This document shows, piece by piece, positions 1-4,984 of a stretch of DNA of 6,925 bases (position 1 is the first letter of the stretch; every line of letters begins with the position of its first letter). Position numbers and translations under genes: made by a program. This DNA is from Bacillota bacterium (lineage in GTDB: Bacteria > Bacillota > Clostridia > Oscillospirales > Ruminococcaceae): assembly GCA_023413185.1 (NCBI GenBank), contig JAEZQD010000052.1, positions 1 through 6,925 of the forward strand, given 5' to 3'. The notes beneath the pieces are model-generated. The model searched no databases. It saw only the letters and a list, made by a program, of their open reading frames with translations, and had not been told where the DNA came from.

Positions 1-12
1 ATGTTCTTTTAT

Positions 13-181
13 ACTCAGCAAACTTCAAAACGAAACCGTTTTGAACCGCACGAAAAACCGTGCGGCGCCCACAAATGTGGGCGGTTTGTGGAGTCTATAG
101 TCAATAAACACGCCATCCGGCGTGCGGTGGCAAGTACCTGCCGCTTGAAAACAGGGACTGTTTTCAAGTTTATTGACTATA
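13..181 (+). ncRNA. Candidate structured RNA: two tandem four-way junctions
   Basis: Seen directly: module A (13-94) has an outer stem 13-23/84-94 (one A-G mismatch, one G-U) enclosing three adjacent hairpins, 24-32/37-45, 46-52/59-65 and 66-73/76-83. Module B (96-181) has a perfect 14-bp outer stem 96-109/168-181 enclosing hairpins 110-114/119-123, 124-130/138-144 (two G-U pairs, 7-nt loop) and 145-154/158-167. In both modules every base at the junction is paired, and a single base (95) separates them. The three wobbles are G-U on the plus strand but would be A-C mismatches on the minus strand, so a plus-strand RNA is favoured. A terminator-like hairpin follows at 191-223. No Rfam-type family is recognised. 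It could instead be a palindromic DNA element or MITE; the function is unknown. The promoter, if any, would lie at or left of the window edge. The 85-codon open frame at 1-258 runs through these stems and the terminator and is not credible as a gene. Confidence 0.55.
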
Positions 182-190
182 TTACAAGGA

Positions 191-228
191 CAGCGCCCTT
201 ACGAGACGGTCGTAAGGGCGCTGCTTTT
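191..228 (+). terminator. Intrinsic terminator-like hairpin after the structured RNA
   Basis: A perfect 14-bp inverted repeat (191-204 with 210-223, 5-base loop) is followed on the plus strand by CTTTTG. The T-run is short but better than on the other side, where the minus strand continues TCCTTGTAAT. It lies 7 bases past the stop codon of the convergent acetyltransferase gene, so it may end transcription from both directions. The orientation of the T-run favours a plus-strand transcript coming from the double cloverleaf. Confidence 0.7.
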
Positions 229-230
229 GC

Positions 231-509
231 CTATCGGGGGGCAAGAACATCCGCGTAATCGGGGTTTTTCTCAAACCATTTTACTGCGTACGAGCAGGTT
301 GGCATCGCCTTTTTTTGACCCGCGCGCAGGGCATCGGCTGCCGCTTTGAGCAGCTGTGCGGCAACCCCCTGCCCGCGCAGGCTGTCGTCCACAAAGGTGT
401 GGTTGATGTTGACCACGGTGTCAGACACGGCGGGAAAGGTGACCTCGGCAAGCAGGCTGCCCGCATCGTCGACGAGATAAATTCGGTTTGGTTCCTGTTT
501 AAAATCCAC
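231..509 (-). CDS. Small GNAT-type N-acetyltransferase (YidJ/NATD1-like)
   Basis: This 92-residue protein matches in length and motifs the small single-domain GNAT group related to E. coli YjdJ/YidJ and human NATD1. Visible features are the acetyl-CoA pyrophosphate-loop motif LRGQGVAAQLL at residues 44-54, preceded by the strand INHTFVDDSL, and the family's C-terminal signature PTCSYAVKWFEKNPDY at 70-85. These proteins are predicted to transfer an acetyl group from acetyl-CoA; the acceptor is unknown and cannot be read from sequence. The start is taken as GTG at 507-509 because the only nearby ATG (518-520) is in another frame; an AAGGA ribosome site lies 10 bases upstream. A promoter sits directly upstream and overlaps the end of the superoxide dismutase gene. 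Family assignment is confident, substrate is not. Confidence 0.88.
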   Translation of the reverse strand: MDFKQEPNRIYLVDDAGSLLAEVTFPAVSDTVVNINHTFVDDSLRGQGVAAQLLKAAADALRAGQKKAMPTCSYAVKWFEKNPDYADVLAPR

Positions 510-547
510 GGCTTTTTCATCCTTTCAAGTATAACTACCATAAGGTA

Positions 548-576
548 ATGCTACTTCACAACCGCTGTGTTGTCAA
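548..576 (-). promoter_or_regulatory. Sigma-A type promoter for the acetyltransferase gene
   Basis: On the minus strand a perfect TTGACA (571-576) is followed after 17 bases by TAGCAT (548-553, four of six matches to TATAAT). The -35 box overlaps the TGA stop of the superoxide dismutase gene (573-575). This suggests the small acetyltransferase can be transcribed on its own as well as by read-through. Inferred from consensus only. Confidence 0.55.
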
Positions 577-1211
577 CAGATAACGCCCTTAATACATGCC
601 TCGTACCGCTCGGATACCGCCTGCCAGTTGACGGCTGAGAACCAGTTGTCTATGTACTCGGCGCGTCGGTTTTGGTATTTGAGGTAGTAGGCGTGCTCCC
701 ACACATCCAGCAGCAAAATTGGGCATACCCCCGATGCAAACGGTACATCCTGATTGGCGGTGGTTGCTATGGTCAGCCAACCGCCGTGGCAGGCCACCAG
801 CCACGCCCACCCTGAACCGAACCGACCGAGGGCAGCGGCCTTGAAACGTTCCTGCCACCTGTCATACGACCCGAAGCTGCGGTTCATGGCTTGCAGCAGT
901 TCACCCTGTGGTTTTTGCCCCTTAGCAGGCGACATCAGCGAAAAAAACAGGTCGTGGTTATACACGCCGCCACCGTTGTTACGCACCGCTTCGCGCGCCT
1001 GATCGGGCAAAGTCTCGCACCGCGAAAGCAACGCTTTTAGCGGAACACTTTGTAGGGACGGACACCCTGCAAGTGCCTTGTTTAGGTTGTCTACATAGGT
1101 TTGCAGGTGCTTATCGTGGTGAAGATGCATGGTTTCCTCGTCAATGTACGGCTCAAGCGCGTCGTACGCATACGGCAGCGGAACCAACTGATAGGGGTAA
1201 CATTCGTTCAT
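573..1211 (-). CDS. sodA: Superoxide dismutase, Fe/Mn family, Mn-type
   Basis: It dismutates superoxide to hydrogen peroxide and oxygen in the cytoplasm. The protein is 212 residues, normal for the family. The N-terminal helical domain carries PLPYAYDALEP (11-21) and HHDKHLQTYV (31-40); the C-terminal alpha/beta domain carries GSGWAWLV (132-139) and DVWEHAYYLKYQNRR (169-183). The four metal ligands are present: H31, H86, D169 and H173. The Gly at the position before V83 and Gln154 in TANQD are the combination usual in manganese rather than iron enzymes; this is inference, and cambialistic use is possible. The start is uncertain: GGAG at 1228-1231 is only 1 base from an in-frame GTG (1226), 10 bases from a TTG (1217) and 16 bases from the ATG used here. 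The ATG gives the clostridial-type N-terminus MNECYP. The gene stands between a terminator and the acetyltransferase gene. Confidence 0.95.
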   Translation of the reverse strand: MNECYPYQLVPLPYAYDALEPYIDEETMHLHHDKHLQTYVDNLNKALAGCPSLQSVPLKALLSRCETLPDQAREAVRNNGGGVYNHDLFFSLMSPAKGQKPQGELLQAMNRSFGSYDRWQERFKAAALGRFGSGWAWLVACHGGWLTIATTANQDVPFASGVCPILLLDVWEHAYYLKYQNRRAEYIDNWFSAVNWQAVSERYEACIKGVIC

Positions 1212-1240
1212 ACTCAAACAGTTCACTCTCCTTTTACCCC

Positions 1241-1269
1241 AGTATATGTTTGTCCGCTTTTAATGTTGA
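1241..1269 (-). promoter_or_regulatory. Probable promoter of the superoxide dismutase gene
   Basis: On the minus strand TATACT (1241-1246, five of six) lies 17 bases from TCAACA (1264-1269, four of six). It is placed between the upstream terminator and the ribosome site at 1228-1231, as expected for a gene that needs its own promoter. The -35 is weak. Confidence 0.4.
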
Positions 1270-1315
1270 CCGTTTTAAGCCACTTTTTAATCTACCACCT
1301 TGCGTTTAAACTGAA

Positions 1316-1361
1316 AAAAGAAAAAGCCGCCCTAAGGACATGCTTTCGTCCAAAGGGCGGC
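1316..1361 (-). terminator. Intrinsic terminator of the minus-strand four-gene cluster
   Basis: The hairpin pairs 1326-1333 with 1354-1361 and, after a symmetrical AA/AA internal loop, 1336-1339 with 1348-1351, around an 8-base loop. On the minus strand it is followed by CTTTTTCTTTTTTC, a strong T-tract. It lies 28 bases past the stop of the lipoprotein gene and isolates that cluster from the superoxide dismutase gene. Confidence 0.92.
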
Positions 1362-1389
1362 GGATTGCCGGGGGCTTACCGTAACGCAG

Positions 1390-1914
1390 TCAGCCTAAAA
1401 AGTTGAAATTGTAAAACTCCAAGCTCAGCTCATCCTCCGGGATGGCAAGGGAAAGTGCGTTGCCGTTTTCGCGGTCCAGTATCAGCTCAAACTGCGTGCC
1501 GTCGGTCTGCCCGAGTATCTTAATCGCCTTGCCGGTATCCTCTATGCTCACGCCGCGGTCGGCAAGCGATGAGTTTAAAGACGAGATAAGCAACGACGAA
1601 AGCGCCTGCCCCGGAACCGAATCGGGGTTAACCGAGAAGCTCAGCTTGCCGTAGTTGACCGTGACAAGGTCGCCGGTGTAATCAAACGACAGGTCCTTAA
1701 GCGTATCGGGGCTTGCAAAGGACACAACACAGCGTTGTTCTTCCTTAATCATCTCAACGTCCGCCTTTATGTCCTGATACTGTACCACCGCGCGGGTATT
1801 ATAGGAAGCCGAGGACAGGTTTTCGGTTGCCTTTTGGGGGTCCGGCTTCGCAGCGGAACACGCGGTCAGGGTGAGTAACACAGTCAGGGCGACAGATGCA
1901 AGTATCCTTTTCAC
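1390..1914 (-). CDS. LolA/YdcC-like lipoprotein
   Basis: This 174-residue predicted membrane-anchored lipoprotein starts with a short basic N-terminus, a hydrophobic stretch (residues 4-16) and the lipobox LTAC with Cys19 as the lipidation site. The mature part alternates short beta-type strands (VVQYQDIKADVEMI, RCVVSFASP, SFDYTGDLVTVNYGKLSFSVNP, FELILDRENGNALSLAIPE), the look of the LolA/YdcC beta-sheet fold. Such proteins bind lipid or lipoprotein in other bacteria, but the exact role in Firmicutes is not settled. The GTG start at 1912-1914 is chosen because AGGAGG (1925-1930) lies 10 bases upstream and the signal peptide begins there; the frame is open a further 43 codons upstream without a signal sequence. 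It follows the hydrate repair gene by 176 bases with no strong terminator between, and its position near acpS matches that of ydcC in Bacillus. Confidence 0.8.
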   Translation of the reverse strand: MKRILASVALTVLLTLTACSAAKPDPQKATENLSSASYNTRAVVQYQDIKADVEMIKEEQRCVVSFASPDTLKDLSFDYTGDLVTVNYGKLSFSVNPDSVPGQALSSLLISSLNSSLADRGVSIEDTGKAIKILGQTDGTQFELILDRENGNALSLAIPEDELSLEFYNFNFLG

Positions 1915-1930
1915 GGCATAGCACCCTCCT
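1911..1930 (-). promoter_or_regulatory. Ribosome site with a two-codon ORF overlapping the lipoprotein start
   Basis: On the minus strand AGGAGG (1925-1930) is followed after 5 bases by ATG-CCG-TGA (1919-1911). The TGA of this two-codon frame overlaps the GTG start of the lipoprotein (1914-1912), itself 10 bases from the AGGAGG. Either start is within reach of the same ribosome site, so initiation at the minimal frame could compete with or feed the real gene by re-initiation. The arrangement is seen directly; its effect is inferred. Confidence 0.4.
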
Positions 1931-1978
1931 TTCAGGGCAGCGGTTTCATTGGCGGCACGATATGTCAACGCCTTCAAA

Positions 1979-2010
1979 GCAAACCATTGAACAAAAGCGC
2001 CATGGTTTGC
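1979..2010 (-). repeat. Inverted repeat in the leader of the lipoprotein gene
   Basis: A perfect 9-bp inverted repeat, GCAAACCAT at 1979-1987 and ATGGTTTGC at 2002-2010, is separated by 14 bases. It sits in the 176-base gap between the hydrate repair gene and the lipoprotein gene. It may be an operator, an RNA hairpin or an attenuator; the minus strand has only TTT after it, so it is a poor terminator. Confidence 0.5.
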
Positions 2011-2090
2011 ACAGCAATTGATAGCATCAAAAGGGGTAGACAAACCTTATCGGCAGACCTTTTGTGCTGCTTTACTAAGCAACGGCGGCG

Positions 2091-3626
2091 TTATTCCAGC
2101 TCGCGGAATACGTGGTGTAGGTCGCCGAGTACATCGCTTGGCTGCATGGTGGTCTTGCACAGGCGCCGGGCGGTCAGCTGCGCCGCGCGCGCGTGCAGGT
2201 ACACGCCGCACACCGCCGCCTCTTTGGGGGAATGCCCCTGAGCAAGCAGTCCGCCAATCATCCCCGCCAGCAGGTCGCCGCTGCCACCCTTGGCAAGCCC
2301 GGAATTCGGGCAGTTAAGCAGATACACACTGCCATCGGGCAGAGCGACCACGGTATACGCGCCCTTAAGCACCAGCGTAACGCCGTTTGTCTGTGCATAC
2401 TCCGCCGCAAGTGATGTGCGGTTTTGCTCGATGAATGCCGTCTCTTTGTTAACAAGACGTGCAAACTCCCCGTAATGCGGGGTAAGCACGACACCGCCGG
2501 CTGCCTGTCTTACTATATCTATGTCACCGGCAAGGGCATTTATACCATCCGCGTCCAAAACTATGGGGCAGTCGGCGTTTGAAACAAGCGACAGCAGCGC
2601 CATGCGCGTGCCGGCGGTGTTGCGTAAGCCGCAACCCGCCACACACGCCGTCTTGCCCTTGACTGCCGCGGCGAGCGGTACTGCGGCATCGCAACCAAGC
2701 ATCCCTTCGTCGGTCTCGGGCATCGGCAGCATAACCTGTTCTATCAAATGCCCCGCCAAGACGGGGATAATCTGCCTGGGTGCCGCAACAAACACAAGAC
2801 CCGCACCGCTGCACGACGCGGCGCGCGCGCACAGCACGGCGGCTCCGGTCATGCCAAGGCTGCCCGCCGCAACCAGCAGTTTGCCGAAGGAGCCTTTATA
2901 CGAGTCGTCGCTGCGCGGGCGCAGGAGCTGTTTGACCAGCGACCCGTCAATCAGGTAGGTCTTACTGCCCACCAACCCGTACACGTCGTCGGTGATGCCG
3001 ATATCGCAGACCGCCACCTCCCCCAGCATGGGGGCGGAGGAGGGCGTGATGTGCGCGGGCTTTAGGCAGCCGAATGCAATGGTACAGCTGGCGTAAAAGC
3101 ACCTGCCCTCTACCCTGCCGCTATCCGCGTTCATGCCGCTTGGGATATCAAGCGAATACACGCGCGCTCTCGATAGTGCAGACATCTCCGCCAAAAAGCC
3201 GCAGCCGTCGGGCAGTAAGCCGTGAAAGCCTGTGCCGAACAGCGCGTCGATGATGAGATCCGCTTCCATTAACAGCAGGTTTACCGAAGGGCGGCTTTCC
3301 TCCAGCCGTAGGATGCTGACCGGCTCGCTGTGCAGCAGGCGGAGCATCTCCCTTGCTTCGTCAGAACGCGGCTCTCCCCCCGCCAAAACGCAGGAGACCA
3401 CGGCACCGTCCCGTGCAAGGCGCCTGGCAACCACAAAGCCGTCGCCGCCGTTGTTTCCGACGCCGCACAGCACTACGCAGCGTTTGCCAAACAGTGCGCC
3501 CTCGCGACGGGCGATGATTTGATACGCACCCGTTCCGGCGTTTTCCATAAGCCGCAGAAAGGTAAGCCCGTGCGACAGGCAGGCGCGCTCGGCAGAGCGC
3601 ATCTGTTCGGTGGTAAGTATCCTCAT
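2091..3626 (-). CDS. nnr: Bifunctional NAD(P)H-hydrate epimerase / ADP-dependent NAD(P)H-hydrate dehydratase
   Basis: It repairs hydrated NADH and NADPH: the N-terminal domain interconverts the R and S hydrates, and the C-terminal ribokinase-like domain dehydrates the S form using ADP in bacteria. At 511 residues it has the length of the fused two-domain enzyme (E. coli Nnr/YjeF). The epimerase half (about 1-225) shows GVGNNGGDGFVVARRL (55-70), DLIIDALFGTG (123-133) and SLDIPSG (158-164). The dehydratase half (about 240-505) shows YKGSFGKLLVAAGS (243-256), VLDADGINAL (356-365), LTPHYGEFARL (381-391), LKGAYTVV (420-427) and the nucleotide-site GLAKGGSGDLLAG (443-455) with catalytic-type Asp451. 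GCGL at 331-334 replaces the commoner GPGL, a mild change. The ATG start has GGAGG (3635-3639) 8 bases upstream. It lies 48 bases after acpS and is probably co-transcribed with it. Confidence 0.96.
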   Translation of the reverse strand: MRILTTEQMRSAERACLSHGLTFLRLMENAGTGAYQIIARREGALFGKRCVVLCGVGNNGGDGFVVARRLARDGAVVSCVLAGGEPRSDEAREMLRLLHSEPVSILRLEESRPSVNLLLMEADLIIDALFGTGFHGLLPDGCGFLAEMSALSRARVYSLDIPSGMNADSGRVEGRCFYASCTIAFGCLKPAHITPSSAPMLGEVAVCDIGITDDVYGLVGSKTYLIDGSLVKQLLRPRSDDSYKGSFGKLLVAAGSLGMTGAAVLCARAASCSGAGLVFVAAPRQIIPVLAGHLIEQVMLPMPETDEGMLGCDAAVPLAAAVKGKTACVAGCGLRNTAGTRMALLSLVSNADCPIVLDADGINALAGDIDIVRQAAGGVVLTPHYGEFARLVNKETAFIEQNRTSLAAEYAQTNGVTLVLKGAYTVVALPDGSVYLLNCPNSGLAKGGSGDLLAGMIGGLLAQGHSPKEAAVCGVYLHARAAQLTARRLCKTTMQPSDVLGDLHHVFRELE

Positions 3627-3674
3627 AACGCAAGCCTCCGTTTACACAAATGTTACGGGGAGATGCAATGGGCG

Positions 3675-4103
3675 CTAGCACAAGGTGTCTTTGCTTGTAT
3701 CCAGCCGTGGCGGGCAGGGCGCATGGGGGTGTTGAGCCGGAGCGTCAAAGGCGACAACAAACGCCAGCGCAAGCTCGTCGGTATGGCTTAGGCTGACCGA
3801 AAACAGCAGATTCCTTTGCGCGGCCGCCGCAAACGCTCTGCCCGAAAGCTTAAAATAGGGCGCACCCATACTGTCGCGCAGCACCGCAATGTCGCACAGC
3901 GCAAAGCCGCGGATCCCCGTGCCCATCGCCTTGCTAAACGCCTCTTTGGCTGCCCAGTTGGCGGCGACGGTCTGCGGATTCATACCCCTGCTTTCAAACA
4001 GCCGTATCTCCTCACGCGAAAATACCCTCGCCATAAAACGAGGGTTTTTCATGCTGTTTTCAATTCGGGCAACGCTACATAAGTCCGTTCCGGTGTAAAT
4101 CAT
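3675..4103 (-). CDS. acpS: Holo-[acyl-carrier-protein] synthase
   Basis: It transfers 4'-phosphopantetheine from coenzyme A to a serine of apo-acyl carrier protein, making ACP active for fatty acid synthesis. Key residues are visible: the magnesium-binding Asp7 in TGTDLCSVARIE, Glu54 in NWAAKEAFSKAMGTG (49-63), and the end-of-domain strand SVSLSHTDELALAFVVA (102-118). The core ends near residue 120, the usual AcpS length; about 22 further residues (APAQHPHAPCPPRL...) are a proline-rich tail without a family match. The ATG start fits the family N-terminus but has no recognisable ribosome site upstream. Its first 29 bases overlap the end of the upstream membrane protein gene, so translational coupling is likely. 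The hydrate repair gene follows 48 bases later. Confidence 0.95.
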   Translation of the reverse strand: MIYTGTDLCSVARIENSMKNPRFMARVFSREEIRLFESRGMNPQTVAANWAAKEAFSKAMGTGIRGFALCDIAVLRDSMGAPYFKLSGRAFAAAAQRNLLFSVSLSHTDELALAFVVAFDAPAQHPHAPCPPRLDTSKDTLC

Positions 4104-4614
4104 TTTGCAATAACCGTGGCAAAAACGGTCTCATGGCGGTCAGCATCTTTTCGGGAGGGGTAAACACCACCAGCGTTTTGCCGAAATTCACACTATTATA
4201 TACAATATACCATGTATCTTCCGTGTCCTTTTCATCCGCGCACGCGAAAATTTTAGTTTTATACTCGGTGTGCGCATGTGCGGACGCGATGTATTTTCCG
4301 ATAGCCTCCACCTCGCGGCAGACAACCGTAATCAGGCGCTTGCGCTTGCGCTGGGCAATAATCTTGTCAATATCAATCTCGCCGTTTGTGAAGGAATACT
4401 CATACTCGATATTAAAGCCGGTCAGCAGATACCAACCGCCGTACCCCACCGCCACCACAGCGGCAACGGCAATAACCGAAAGGCTGCCAAGCCCAAACGA
4501 AAGGATAAAAAGCAGAAGCATCAGCACACCGCCGAGCAGCGCGATAGAAACCTTGAGCAGTGTGGTGACTGCACTTGATCTTTTCTTAACGAGGTACTCC
4601 ATAAAAACGTCCAT
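4075..4614 (-). CDS. DUF6106-like small membrane protein
   Basis: No biochemical function is known. The 179-residue protein begins MDVFMEYLVKKR, followed by two hydrophobic segments (about residues 17-40 and 45-65) and then a soluble C-terminal domain with YEYSFTNGEIDIDKIIAQRKRKRL (about 71-94) and LVVFTPPEKMLTAMRPFLPR (about 148-167). From memory this pattern matches the clostridial family DUF6106. The ATG at 4612-4614 is chosen because it gives the family-like N-terminus; the open frame extends 28 codons further, but that extension looks like no known protein and would begin about 5 bases from the predicted transcript start. The ribosome site is weak (AAAAGGG, 12 bases away). It is the first gene of the cluster with acpS, which it overlaps by 29 bases. 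A secondary promoter, TTGTGC-17-TATAAA (-10 at 4636-4641), may exist just before the start. Confidence 0.8.
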   Translation of the reverse strand: MDVFMEYLVKKRSSAVTTLLKVSIALLGGVLMLLLFILSFGLGSLSVIAVAAVVAVGYGGWYLLTGFNIEYEYSFTNGEIDIDKIIAQRKRKRLITVVCREVEAIGKYIASAHAHTEYKTKIFACADEKDTEDTWYIVYNSVNFGKTLVVFTPPEKMLTAMRPFLPRLLQNDLHRNGLM

Positions 4615-4709
4615 TACAAAACCCAACCCTTTTGATTTATAGTCCAATATAAATTTCCGCACAAGCCAAGGTGCGCTTAATGCTAAAATTATGTGCATTA
4701 TTTTATTAA

Positions 4710-4738
4710 ATTATAGCATACCGCGCCCGTTTATTCAA
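4710..4738 (-). promoter_or_regulatory. Strong extended -10 promoter of the acpS cluster
   Basis: On the minus strand TTGAAT (4733-4738) is followed after 17 bases by a perfect TATAAT (4710-4715) preceded by TG one base upstream (extended -10). Transcription should start near 4702-4703, about 90 bases before the chosen start of the membrane protein gene. This is the only good promoter seen ahead of acpS and the hydrate repair gene. Confidence 0.85.
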
Positions 4739-4821
4739 CAAATCATCCCTATGATATTATGGACAAAGTAAAAACAATCCACACATCCAAACAAACCGAA
4801 CCCTCTGTGGGGGGTACCTCC
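4739..4821. other. Divergent intergenic spacer between two promoters
   Basis: About 80 bases separate the minus-strand promoter (4710-4738) from the plus-strand promoter (4822-4850). They hold no open frame worth calling. Two small symmetries are seen: ATCAT-4-ATGAT (4742-4755) and a weak CCACA/TGTGG pairing with the second arm around 4806-4810, followed by a run of six G before GTACC. Any of these could be an operator, but nothing matches a known regulator site. Confidence 0.35.
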
Positions 4822-4850
4822 TTGTAAATAACCAAAAATCATACTATAAT
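4822..4850 (+). promoter_or_regulatory. Sigma-A type promoter of the SEDS gene
   Basis: TTGTAA (4822-4827) is followed after 17 bases by a perfect TATAAT (4845-4850). Transcription should start near 4857, giving a leader of about 125 bases before the SEDS start codon. It points away from the acpS-cluster promoter. Confidence 0.8.
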
Positions 4851-4856
4851 AGCCCT

Positions 4857-4984
4857 AGAAGTATTACACGCGAAGAAAATATTGTTGGCAAGACCGGTAA
4901 ACTGACCGCGCTTGCCACAAACGGGACATGTGATACGGTGCGGCACTAGGCATAAATACTGCGCACCGACGGATGGTGAATGAG
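4857..4984 (+). promoter_or_regulatory. Structured 5' leader of the SEDS gene, unidentified
   Basis: The predicted leader holds two clear stems. The first pairs 4887-4892 with 4911-4916 (GGCAAG/CTTGCC), extends past a bulged U4885 through TTG/CAA (4882-4884 with 4918-4920) and contains an inner CGGT/ACCG hairpin (4895-4898/4905-4908). The second pairs 4936-4942 with 4962-4968 (CGGTGCG/CGCACCG) around a 19-base loop and ends 16 bases before the chosen ATG, close to the weak ribosome site GGATGG (4971-4976). No terminator-like T-run is present, so any control would act on translation. The folds do not match a riboswitch class I know (c-di-AMP, c-di-GMP, SAM, cobalamin, T-box and others considered). 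Confidence 0.4.

Noticed and set aside
96..181. tRNA gene, because of the cloverleaf shape and a 7-base loop on one arm
   Set aside because: The outer stem is 14 bp, the last arm has a 3-base loop instead of a T-loop, and there are no conserved tRNA bases.
1..258. 85-codon plus-strand open frame
   Set aside because: It runs through both cloverleaf structures, the terminator hairpin and into the end of the acetyltransferase gene, and its product has no recognisable motif.
281..520. Alternative minus-strand frame from the ATG at 518-520
   Set aside because: It is the shadow of the acetyltransferase frame; its product shows no GNAT motif, and the ATG touches the purine-rich site.
1915..2043. 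43-codon upstream extension of the lipoprotein frame
   Set aside because: It lacks a signal peptide, while the GTG at 1914 has AGGAGG at 10 bases and begins a complete signal peptide with a lipobox.
2041..2090. Terminator after the hydrate repair gene
   Set aside because: Only a 5-bp stem (TGCTT/AAGCA) without a T-run on the minus strand is present.
2521..2958. 145-codon plus-strand open frame opposite the hydrate repair gene
   Set aside because: Its composition and position are those of an antisense shadow; the minus-strand frame carries all conserved motifs.
4615..4698. 28-codon N-terminal extension of the DUF6106-like protein from the ATG at 4696-4698
   Set aside because: The start would be about 5 bases from the predicted transcript start, with no ribosome site, and the family-like N-terminus begins at 4614.
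4857..4984. T-box or known riboswitch in the SEDS leader
   Set aside because: ACCGCG is present, but the T-box core AGGGTGG is not, and no terminator follows; no other class matched by eye.
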